A DNA stretch of 64,000 bases from Coprinopsis marcescibilis (Eukaryota > Basidiomycota > Agaricomycetes > Agaricales > Psathyrellaceae), in NCBI GenBank assembly GCA_004369085.1, contig ML210185.1:62001-126000 (forward strand), read 5' to 3'. Shown piece by piece: positions 11,380 through 22,385 of this stretch. The position numbers were made by a program, and so were the translations under genes. Below the pieces are notes generated by a model, which ran no database searches, was not told where the DNA came from, and saw only the letters and a program-made list of their open reading frames with translations. Each line of letters opens with the position of its first letter. Position 1 is the first letter of the stretch.

Positions 11380-12979
11380 TTACTGGTAGCAGAGGACCTC
11401 ATAGGTCTAAGCAGGTCATCAGCACACATTCCAAACAATGCCAGACGGGTAAACTTACTGGAACCTCCTTCTCCTTGCCTCCCCAAGGAACATATGCACC
11501 TTTGCCCAAATATCAGTAAAGTGTTTTGAAGGAGCAAGAATTGCCCGCGTACCTTTGAGGGTCTCGCCAGCTTTGCCGGGGTGGGTAGCTTCACCAACAC
11601 GAGCGCGAGCGACGAAAAGAGCGGTTCCGTCGGTATCATAACCGCCCTCGACGGGTTTGGCCCCCAAGGCAGAAACGTTCAGTTTACCGCTTGCAGAGAC
11701 CCACCTGACGCCACGAGAATCACCGACAAGGACTTCGTACTTGTCGACCTACGACAACAAATCAAAGGTCAGTGTCCAATGGCTAAAATGAGTAGTTGGG
11801 ACAAATGCGCACATCGATCTCATCGTCGGCGTAACCAATAGCGGCACCCTTGTTCAGGTTAGGAGACGCCTTTCCGGGGGCTACACAACAATGTCAGCGA
11901 CAGCGGCGTACAGAGTCGGTTTTACAACGTACTCAAGCTCTTCTACAATTCAGAAAATGTGTGAGCAGTGGATGGTTCGAGGAGCCGGCAGCTACGAACC
12001 TTGTGGAAGGATCGAGCAATGTACAAGGGTTTGCCACCCTCAGATCCGCCCGCGATGGCGTTCTGGGGGATGGACTTGCCCTCAACAAGCACCCACGCAA
12101 CAGGGCCTTGGGTCTGGCCGTTCCTGTATGCAGCCGTTCGCTGATGGCATTCCTCCAGCCACTCTTTCTGATAAAAAATCAACCACTGCGCGAATCATGC
12201 TGGCAGATGTCAATACCTGGTCCTTCTTGCGGTCAAGGGACTTGAAGACTGCAAATCCACCACCAAGGAGGGCAGCACCGCCAAGGATTCCCCCGGCAAT
12301 CTAAAACAGGTGGGTTAGAGGGAGAGCGTACAAGAAGGGTTCCAGACTTACGCCCAAAATACCAGCGTTTTCCTTCGCCCAGTTCTTGTGCTCCTTCTCG
12401 TCCTTGCCACCAGTTTGTTGCTGTGGCTGTTGATCTATCCCCGATTCCTGATCAGGATTTGGATCCGATAATCGACAATTAAATCCACTCACTGTGGTTC
12501 TGCTTGCTGTCGGGGTTGGGTGCAGGCTGGTTCAACGGAGCTTGGTAGGCTGGGGGTGGTTGGTGCTGCTGCTGTGGTTGATGCTGCTGCTGTGGTTGGT
12601 GCTGCTGCTGTGGTTGGTTGGGCTGGCACTGTTGTGGTTGAGGTTGACAGTGCTGAGGCTGAGGTGCGCAGTGCTGAGGCTGAGGCGCACAGTGCTGAGG
12701 CTGAGGTGCACAGTGACCATCGACAGCTCCCCAAAGGGCAGGTGTGACGCTGGGGGTCCAGTCGCCCTGTAAAGGGATTGAGCGAAATGCAACCAACACC
12801 AGAGACTCAATGCCACCTGGGAACGATGAGGCTGAATGATCTTGTAGTTCTTGCCTGTATAGACAATATAGTCAAAGTTAGGGGACACAAAACGGTCATC
12901 GGAGGCGACTCGACGAGCCTTGGTAGGAGACTACGTCGCCGTGGTTGTACTGAGTACCAGATTCCCAGCAGCGAATCAT
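11380..12979 (-). CDS. CBM5/12-like, Gln/Pro/His repeat, glycine-helix, DM9 (DUF3421) protein
   Basis: Spliced order: (1) residues 1-48, a CBM5/12 (chitin-binding type 3)-like module, MIRCWESGTQYNHGDVVSYQ, then KNYKIIQPHRSQGDWTP and TPALWG. (2) A repeat linker with three to four CAPQPQH units (about 12650-12720) followed by QQQHQP units. (3) Charged KDEKEHKNWAKENA. (4) A glycine-rich hydrophobic helix, GILGIAGGILGGAALLGGGF, a glycine-zipper or membrane segment. (5) A DM9/DUF3421 domain: GPVAWVLVEGKSIPQNAIAG, GGKPLYIARSFHK, PGKASPNLNKGAAIGYADDE, KYEVLVGDSRGVRWV, ending KEVPTYEVLCYQ and stop. DM9 domains bind mannose in animals (family knowledge). No signal peptide is seen. Intron 1 (12918-12855) appears GC-AG. 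A TATA box lies 116 nt upstream of the ATG. Confidence 0.85.
12560..12720. repeat. In-gene tandem repeats (Gln/His and Cys-Ala-Pro-Gln units)
   Basis: Two adjacent tandem arrays inside the CBM/DM9 gene. On the plus strand, about 12560-12620 has three near-identical 24-nt units (gtggttg + gctgctgct type), encoding QQQHQP on the minus strand. About 12640-12715 has units of 21 nt (tgaggctgaggtgcacagtgc type), encoding HCAPQPQ. Copy number is likely variable between strains. Confidence 0.8.
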
Positions 12980-13094
12980 TGTGATTTAAGAATGAAGGTA
13001 GAGCTAGGTAGGGTGTGGTGAGGGTAGAGTAGCGCTGTAATGAGCAGAAGAGATTGGCTATAAGTGCTGGTCCCTTTCAGACAAATTCTGCTCC

Positions 13095-13102
13095 TATTTA
13101 TA
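13095..13102 (-). promoter_or_regulatory. TATA box of the CBM/DM9 gene
   Basis: Minus-strand TATAAATA (followed by GG) lies 116 nt upstream of the ATG at 12979, with a CT-rich leader between. Position and sequence fit a core promoter, suggesting a regulated gene. Confidence 0.6.
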
Positions 13103-13389
13103 CTGCCAGACGGCACAAAGAACCAAGCCATCGGCAGGATCTGGGGTCCATTGGCTTGTGGGCGTGTGTGCCTATGTGATTTAAAGAGATCACATTGTTG
13201 GCCTCAGCATTCTGCACGTAGAGTGAGTCGACAGGATCGATGGCCATAGGGACGGTGCAATAACTCAATTCCGCCGCATCGATGGTCTGGGCTTCACTGA
13301 ACGCGATTATCGCATCGATGGGCGATTGTGAGTGTCGATTAAGCGAAATAGAAGCCAGCAGATGCACCCCAAAAGTTAAGTAGATAGTC

Positions 13390-13641
13390 TTAATCGACAC
13401 GCACGATGCCCAAACCGATATAATGGCCAAGGGTGTAAAGTCTGAGCTGCTGAGCAGACATAGAGACAGGCTGTCCTGGTCCCTGGGCAGTTGTTGAGAA
13501 ATTAGCATGGTTGTCATGGCTGTAGAATCGGCGGCCATGTCTATGCCAAGCTCCTACCTTTGACCTAGCCTGCCAGATTATGCTGCGAATGTCATAGAAA
13601 ATGAGGGTTGTAGAGGTCGAACGACTGTCGGCGCCAAACAA
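13390..13641 (-). pseudogene. Coding-like relic or unrecognised small ORF
   Basis: An open frame without an ATG reads FGADSRSTSTTLIFYDIRSI, IIWQARSK, a possible in-frame intron, then FYSHDNHANFSTTAQGPGQP, LYTLGHYIGLGIVRVD and stop. The composition is protein-like rather than random. No start codon or full-length partner is found, and the MPC gene begins only 170 bp away on the other strand. It could be the 3' part of a decayed gene or a short spliced gene whose first exon I missed. I do not recognise the family. Confidence 0.25.
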
Positions 13642-13812
13642 CGCGACACGGCTGTCACGTTATATGCATGTCAAAGTCACCTGACTGGGTGACCTTGGGG
13701 TTCACCGTTCGGACGTTCGGAGCTACTACCTTGTAAGCTACCCCAGTTGCGCTCGTTACCCTTCTTAAACCGTTGTCCTGTACGCTTCTACATCTCAGAT
13801 ACTACAGCCAAA

Positions 13813-14383
13813 ATGTCGGGAGCCGCAGCATCAGCAGGGGCTAGCAAGTTCCAGTCGTTCATGAACCACCCAGCAGGTATGAACAAGAGCTCGCGCGGAC
13901 AGCCTCTCAATTGACATTGCTTCTCCAGGACCTAAAACTGTATTTTTCTGGGCCCCGATGATGAAATGGTGTCTAGTTGCTGCTGGTATAAAGGACCTGA
14001 GTCGACCTGCCGATAAACTGAGCACTTCACAAAACCTTGGTATGTCTTCTGTGTTCACAGCACCATAACACGGGCAGCAGCGTTTCTGACTATGATCCTT
14101 CAACAAAGCCCTTGCTGCAACTGGATTCATCTGGGTCCGCTATTCCTTCGTAATCACCCCCGTCAACTACAGCTTGGCCGCTGTGAGTGATAATCTATGT
14201 TTTCAGGGTTTCCCTCATACTAAACAGCTGCTGCCTAGGTCAATTTCTTCGTTGGTTTGTCGGGTCTGACTCAGTTAGGAAGGATAGCCAAGTATGTCGC
14301 TTCTTTCACCAGCTTTCCGAGTTGAAGTTCATTCCATCCCTCTTAGCTACCGCTACAATCACCCCGAAGTTGCCAAGAAATAG
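13813..14383 (+). CDS. Mitochondrial pyruvate carrier subunit
   Basis: A five-exon gene of 112 residues belonging to the MPC family (UPF0041), inner-membrane heteromer subunits that import pyruvate. Diagnostic blocks: HPAGPKTVFFWAPMMKWCLV, AGIKDLSRPADKLSTSQN, ALAATGFIWVRYSFVITPVN, YSLAAVNFFVGLSGLTQLGR and the end KYRYNHPEVAKK. The FWAP-KW and SRP-LS-QN signature with WxRYSxVITPxNY points to the MPC2/MPC3-like subunit. Introns have standard borders, and each junction restores family sequence. The nearest gene downstream (Apq12-like) converges with 101 bp between stops. Confidence 0.93.
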
Positions 14384-14484
14384 GTCATATTCTGAAGACT
14401 TTGGTTACATCTGGTATTACAGTAGACGGCAATAATTATGGGTTGTCAACCATTTATATATCATTGTGACTTTTTGAGGTTACA

Positions 14485-15213
14485 TTATCTCGACCGCGTC
14501 CTCCCCTTTTGCTTCTTAGGTGCTTTGTCAGTCGATTCCTGCCCACTGCCTGCTACCGCCGTGCCCACTTTCCACAACAATCCACCTTCAAAGACTTGAT
14601 TCGCGCCTTCGACAATATTATTCATGATCTTCCGTGCTTCATCACGAGCCTCGTTGCGCACATCCTGCTCTGTTCGCCCAGATCCATCCTGGAACTTCTT
14701 CCAAGGACGGTAGGCCCGGGATCGCTCAGGTATCAGAGTCCGAGCGTTGGAATAATATGGTCTTGAGCCTCTGATTTCGTCTTTGTTGCCATTGAGCCAC
14801 TCCCATGCCTTTGAGCCTAGGTTTGCTAGGGCATTATTCCCGCCTCCGTCCATACTATTCACCGCAGCAAACCACCCTGCACCAACGCTCAAGGCGGCGA
14901 TTAGGGCTCCCCACTTGACGAACCAAAAGCTAAGTCTGATGAGCCAGCTTGTTGTGCGGTAGAGGCTTGCCAAGGCCAGGTAGGCTGCGAGGATTGTGAC
15001 TATTGGAGGCAATATCGTTTGAAGGTCCCATTCTTGTGGATTTTTGTCGATGAGTGCGCTGGTCAGACGAATGATGGTCGATACCAGGGAGGTTGAGTAG
15101 GATATAGCATTAAGCAGGAAGATATAAGCGGGATATGGGAGATTATCCTCCAAATAGTCAAAGACAGGGTCGAAGACAGCAGGCAGCAGCAGGTTAATGG
15201 AGGCCATGTCCAA
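14485..15213 (-). CDS. Apq12-like nuclear envelope/pore biogenesis protein
   Basis: An intronless 242-residue ORF. The N-terminus (FDPVFDYLEDNLPYPAYIFL) precedes several hydrophobic helices (about residues 15-35, 65-85 and 90-115), then a soluble basic tail (GRTEQDVRNEARDEARKIMN, ending KKQKGRTRSR). A short acidic/aromatic start, two close membrane helices and a soluble C-terminus match fungal proteins assigned to the Apq12 nuclear pore assembly family, which act in nuclear envelope/ER membrane homeostasis. The assignment rests on general resemblance. It is divergent from the small gene at 15613 across 399 bp. Confidence 0.5.
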   Translation of the reverse strand: MDMASINLLLPAVFDPVFDYLEDNLPYPAYIFLLNAISYSTSLVSTIIRLTSALIDKNPQEWDLQTILPPIVTILAAYLALASLYRTTSWLIRLSFWFVKWGALIAALSVGAGWFAAVNSMDGGGNNALANLGSKAWEWLNGNKDEIRGSRPYYSNARTLIPERSRAYRPWKKFQDGSGRTEQDVRNEARDEARKIMNNIVEGANQVFEGGLLWKVGTAVAGSGQESTDKAPKKQKGRTRSR

Positions 15214-15612
15214 GGTCAGTGTTCCCAGTTAGGAAGGACGCTCGGAGTCTCTTCGCGTGTCAGGTGTGACAGTCATGTGCCCACTCTTGATCATGTGATC
15301 TGACTCCTTAATTAGGGAGGCCCGAGATCATGATGCCGATGCATCGTGTCCAAAAATGAATAAATAATATTCCAGACCATTAATAAGGAACCAATCGGTG
15401 GACACCGGCAACAGCGGCATCGTCTTTCTGGAAATATTCATGCCGGCCTAAAAGGAAATACTCTGTTCTCGACTTCCCTCGTTTCCCAGTAAACAAGAGC
15501 AAACATTGAATCTATAAGGTTCTTCGTCTTAGTTTCCCTTCCCAACTCTTACCTCTGCTCAGAACCTCCACCTTGTCCTAATTTCCCCCCAACCAATTAT
15601 CCATATCTCTTC
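15214..15612. promoter_or_regulatory. Divergent promoter region
   Basis: Lies between the start codons of the Apq12-like gene (minus) and the 15613 gene (plus). It contains CCAAT-box motifs near 15387 (aaccaatcgg) and near 15590 (accaatta). No TATA box is clear. Confidence 0.35.
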
Positions 15613-16260
15613 ATGGCTATGAAACGCAAGTTGGACTTTGACGTCGACGACGTCGTCCCTCTGGTATGGTGCCCGTATAGCCTGCCTATATCCCATCCTC
15701 ACAGCGCTACAGAAACAGAAACAAATGAAGCTCGTCCCCTTTCCTAATTTCGAGTTCGAAGACGACGTCGCAATGTTAGACGCGGAGCCTATTTATCCTC
15801 AGCAGCATCATCTAAGGCTGCCCTCCAACGCATCATGCGCGTCGTCAGGCGCGTCTGATTCACCGCTGTCGCACTCCCGTATGACCCTACCTTTTCTACT
15901 AAAAGTCTCAAATTAACATGACCCTTTAGCTCTCTACCCGACCTATGACTTGAGCCCGGCGACATTTTTTAACCCCGACACTGGCACAGTAGACGCCAAT
16001 TCGCATTCATTCTCGCATTATTCCCAATCCTCACCTTCGCAGAGCGCGCTCGGGCTCATGCAGCCGTCACCAAACTCCTTCGTTCACCATGGGTGAGTTC
16101 AGGTCATTACCCTATGTTTCCAAATATAACGTGTTCCAGTAGCAACTGTACGCAAATACCCAAGCTTCGGGTAGCATGCGCCCCTGGGCTCAATGGCAAA
16201 CGCACAATGTGGAGCCATTGCGAGCAATGCGGCGCTATCCAAATGGTAGATTGCGACTAA
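15613..16260 (+). CDS. Uncharacterised small protein with C-terminal Cys/His motif
   Basis: Four exons encode about 150 residues: MAMKRKLDFDVDDVVPL, then KQMKLVPFPNFEFEDDVAML, a Ser/Pro-rich middle (YPTYDLSPATFFNPDTG, SFSHYSQSSPSQSALG), and a last exon with SNCTQIPKLRVACAPGLNG, then MWSHCEQCGAIQMVDCD and stop. The C-terminus has H-C-x2-C and further Cys residues, suggesting a small metal-binding or zinc-ribbon-like tip. The acidic/aromatic N-terminus and phosphorylatable Ser-Pro sites suggest a regulatory protein. The family is not recognised. The frame closes through three introns with standard GT-AG ends. Confidence 0.65.
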
Positions 16261-17199
16261 CTTGTTTGATCACTGAATCAGGTTCTGCCGACCCGACGAC
16301 TAGCTTCTGTCGACTGACCTCTTCGCCCCTCTGTCCTTTATTCTTATTATTATTCTTGCTAATCGGCGGTGTATTTCATTATGTATCTGGCAGCATGTCA
16401 TGTCGCTGCGACAAAAAGAGCAGCCCGCCAACTGTTCTCCCAGCGACACCTTTCGATCTTCTCTGGCGACTTTTCTCATTCACCATCATCACCTGCGAAT
16501 CCACCCAATGCATCAAACTACCCGCGTCCGATTCACCCCGTCGCACGACACCATCGCACATCACCCCTACGTTGCTTCGTCTAATTTATCCGTCATTCGC
16601 CCCTTTTTCGAACTGTCGCTATGTTCACTGCTCCCTTTGCTGTTGTATTTCTAGTAGATTTTGCTGTAACAATGCTATTGCGAATGCTCAAAGTGTGCTG
16701 GCATGCGCGTGCGTTGGCTGTGGATTTGACGGTGAGAATCAGAATTCTGCCGGAGAAATTTCCGTTGCTGTTCCGCGCGAAACATATAGTAACGACAGCC
16801 TGACACAGGTTTGTGTAGACGGCTGTCTTGAGACCCAAGTGCCATCAACGTCGAATTTCTCCTAACAGGATGCTTGGAGCTGTGCGAAATTTATTGTCCC
16901 AGAAGATGGGATATATGGTTATCAAATTCTTTGGTTTGTATCAGTTCCCATACCGTTTTCCTGTGACTTCAAGCATTTCTTCCCTTCCTGACGGACTCTC
17001 CCAAGTGCAATCACACGAAATTAAGATCAATTATGATTCCTAATCGGGGTGCTGAGTCATGCGCTGATGAACGCGCCAAACTGGCCGCGGCTAGGGAAGC
17101 TCTCAAGTCAACTGCAATGCTCTGAACACCAGATCCACTCTACCAACGCCCACCAATTGTCTTTTGAACCATTATATCTCCTGGCTTTGCCTCTATACA
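16261..17199. other. Intergenic / long 3' flank
   Basis: 939 bp after the small gene, pyrimidine-rich in its first half. A 229-codon ORF crosses here (16176-16865), but it begins in another frame of the preceding exon and has an unnatural Cys/Ser/Leu composition, so I treat it as chance. The 5' leader of the WD40 gene occupies the right end. Confidence 0.4.
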
Positions 17200-18637
17200 A
17201 TGAATCAGACGGCACTATTGCATTACGAGGCTCCGTGTAGGTATTCCAGTAGTCCTCGTATGAGCTAGCTTTACTATCAGAACCCCAAGGGCCGGTCCAT
17301 AGCCTCGATTGGTGCAAGACCCCTGCCCCAGGACAGCAACATCGAGGCCGTTCAGCTTTTCGACTAGGAATTGGTTCCTTTACAGAGAACTTTCAAAATC
17401 AGATCGCAATCGTGGGTCTGCAGGATGAGCGTGTTCTTGTTGAAGACGATTATAGCGATTACCCCGATTTCGTGACTCTTTGCGAAGCTGGACACGGGTA
17501 CCCAGCTACTAGCTTGCAGTGGCAACCTGCTTCAGCTAGTACCCACCAGTGGTCCCAGAAATCCCCAGCCGTGGAATACCTTGCAACGACAGGTGATGCG
17601 TTGAGGATATGGGAGTATTCCAGTGACTCTCCTCCTCCTCCATCTTCATATGTGGGGAGGCAGTCACAGGCGCCATCCCATAGCCTCTCTATGAAGATTG
17701 CGCTATCTGGAGTAAGTCAATTCAAACCGTTCTGCCATGTAATTGATTTCCTGAACCCCAGAAGCAATCCAAAGTCCAAAATCAAACCACCGGAGCGCCA
17801 CTCACCAATTTCTCCTGGAACGAAAAGAATCCTCATTATGTCGTCACTTCCTCCATCGATACAACATGCACCGTGTGGAACTTGGATACCTCAAGCGCAA
17901 TGACCCAGCTTATCGCCCATGACCGTGAGGTGTATGATGTCGCTTGGCTGCCTGGATCGACAGATATCTTCGTATCTGTCGGTGCAGATGGCAGTTTACG
18001 CGCATTCGATCTTCGGAGTCTTGAGCACTCGACCATCCTCTACGAAACGCCTGCGCCGAAGAATGTCCCTCCTCCGACTGCGTCCCCTTCAGCTAGTGCT
18101 CGTCCCCCAACTTCCCCTTTGCTCAGAATTGCATTCAATCCATCCGACTCAAACTACATGTCAACGTTCCATATGGATGGCAGTGAAATACAAATTCTGG
18201 ATATGCGGAGCCCAGGTCAGCCAGTAATGGAGCTAAGAGGGCACGCAGCTCCGGTCAACGCTCTGGGGTGGGGTTCCGGGGAGCAACCACTGCTCGCTAC
18301 CTGTTGTATGTCTGCTTCACCCTCGTTCACCGATCCGAATTCTCTGACACTTCTTTCAGCCGACGACTGCCAAGTCCTCCTCTGGGATTTATCTGACTAC
18401 ACACAAGGCCACGCCTCGCCGCGAAGTGCGGGTTCACGCCTCAACTCACCTCGACCAGACGCAAAGAAGAAAATCATCACCGAACCATTCATGGCTTATA
18501 CCGCTAACAGCCAGGTCGCTAACCTGGCGTGGTCTCCTATGATCCAAGGCCTTCAAATGAATACCGGCCATTCCACAACAACCGGCGAATGGCTTGCGAT
18601 CGCTTGCGGAAAGTCGATAAAGGCTCTGAAAGTGTAA
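17200..18637 (+). CDS. WD40 protein of the DCAF7/HAN11/TTG1 family
   Basis: A scaffold WD40 protein (DCAF7 in animals, TTG1/AN11 in plants) that binds DYRK-type kinases and CUL4-DDB1. The first exon (17200-17236) encodes MNQTALLHYEAPW. After an intron ending at 17289 the protein continues PVHSLDWCKT, FRLGIGSFTENFQNQIAIVG, DERVLVEDDYSDYP, TNFSWNEKNPHYVVTSSIDT, TCTVWNLDTS, LIAHDREVYDVAWLPG, DIFVSVGADGSLRAFDLRSL, EHSTILYE, LLRIAFNPSDSNYMSTFHMD, and CSDDCQVLLWDLSD, ending near LAIACGKSIKALKV. The AHDKEVYDIAF / FASVGADGSVRMFDLR / LEHSTIIYE blocks are specific to this family. It carries fungal insertions (Pro-rich loops between blades). Confidence 0.92.
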
Positions 18638-18853
18638 CCAAGTCTTTAGGCATCTTTACTTACGTCAGTCGCCTGTTAATTCGTCTCACTATTCACGTGG
18701 ATTCTCAGAATGGGTTATCTAGCATCTCCGTATGCCATTGTGACCGCTCGTTCTGCCTTCTAAGTACGAGCAAGATAGATAACGCAAAGCCCGGATATAC
18801 TCCATGAAAGATATTACTATAAACAGTTACAAGAAATCGAAAATGCACTACAA

Positions 18854-21258
<2,405 letters not shown>

Positions 21259-22385
21259 TGCGGCGAGACGAGAGCGATTCTGCTGTTTAGATGGCAAGCA
21301 GAGGAACCAGGCAAAACTGGTAATTGGCAGCGAGGGAAGCCAGGCCAGAGCATCAGCTTCTTTTCCTACAAGGTATATATAGCGTGGATAGTCTCGAGGC
21401 CCCATTGAACCTGTTTAGAAAGCACCACATGGAATCTGCCAAATCAATCTCCACATTCACGCAGCACATCTCGGAGGTTTGGGTGCCAATGAAACATCTG
21501 CAGTAAAAGCGCAGATAAGGTCATCCATAGCTACCGATAAACTCAAACGTCGGTCCAGTTGAGACCCCAGCGCCAAGGTCCAGCTGCCGGTGTGTGCACG
21601 TAGCCGCACACAATGGTATTCGCCTGAAATCGCTCGTCCTCCACGGTCGTTGATATCAGAAGGGAAAGATTTGATGAAGCGAACGACCACATGCTACTCA
21701 ACTCTTATCTGAAATAGAGCCCCAAGTGTAAGCCTGTGTAAAGCGTTATGGAATATCGACTTTTCAGGCCGGGTTCACACATGTACCGCTGAACCCGTGG
21801 CACTAGGTAATGTCGTACCTGGAGCAGAATTAGAATGTTCAATGGACGCAATGCGGCGCACGCATTCAAACACTCTAAGAGAAAACACGAATGCATTCAT
21901 TCAATAGGACCCACCTGTCATGTTGAAGGGGGTGACCCATTGAACTAGCGTATTATGACCATATCGTCTGCAGTATACTGTGCAGCTTGGAAGGTTTCCA
22001 AGAGAAGCCATGCTGGTGCAGATCGTATGGGCTTGTCCCTGGACATGTTGGACGGTTTGAAAGGAGCATGTGGTTACTCGGAGGAAGTGAGATTGCTTAG
22101 GACTTGATAGCTGTCCATGGATACTACATCGCTGCAGCTGATTAACAAGATAACGATACAAAAACACACACCGAGCACAACCGACGGATAGTAAGAGATG
22201 GAGTTTAGAAAAAGATAGGTGCAGCTGTGTTCGAACTAGAGCATCAATCATGGTGTCAATATGTCTTAACGGAACAAAAGACAGTGATGTACTCGGCAAA
22301 TCCCGAAAGGGACCATTCACTGATCGAGTCAATTATGATATTTGACCATTCGATTCGTTTTGCTTAACGGTTGCTCGACTTTGAA
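21259..22385. other. Divergent intergenic region, 1.1 kb
   Basis: Lies between the nucleoside transporter (minus) and cysteinyl-tRNA synthetase (plus). It contains the transporter TATA box. Short ORFs on both strands lack family motifs. I looked for tRNA B-box-like sequences and found no convincing one. No repeat recognised. Confidence 0.4.
21374..21381 (-). promoter_or_regulatory. TATA box of the nucleoside transporter gene
   Basis: TATATATA on the minus strand, 116 nt upstream of the ATG at 21258. The same distance is seen for the CBM/DM9 gene. Spacing and sequence fit a fungal core promoter. Confidence 0.5.

Larger units (their letters stand above)
12980..13812. other. Intergenic region between CBM/DM9 gene and MPC gene
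   Basis: Divergent promoters: the CBM/DM9 gene on minus, with its TATA at 13095-13102, and the MPC gene on plus. The middle holds the relic ORF at 13390-13641. A near-repeated ATCGATG motif occurs around 13228-13320 (four copies of the CATCGATG/ATCGATGG type), a possible palindromic regulatory cluster. Nothing else is clear. Confidence 0.4.

Noticed and set aside
13098..13538. 146-codon minus ORF upstream of the CBM/DM9 gene
   Set aside because: It crosses the TATA-bearing promoter and has no motif; the CBM/DM9 start at 12979 is better supported.
16176..16865. 229-codon plus-strand ORF after the 15613 gene
   Set aside because: It starts in another frame of a real exon and continues through 3' flank with a Cys/Ser/Leu-heavy composition and no motif; likely chance.
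21700..22340. Possible tRNA or small gene in the large divergent gap
   Set aside because: No B-box (GGTTCRANNCC) or cloverleaf arms could be assembled, and the ORFs overlap with no motif.
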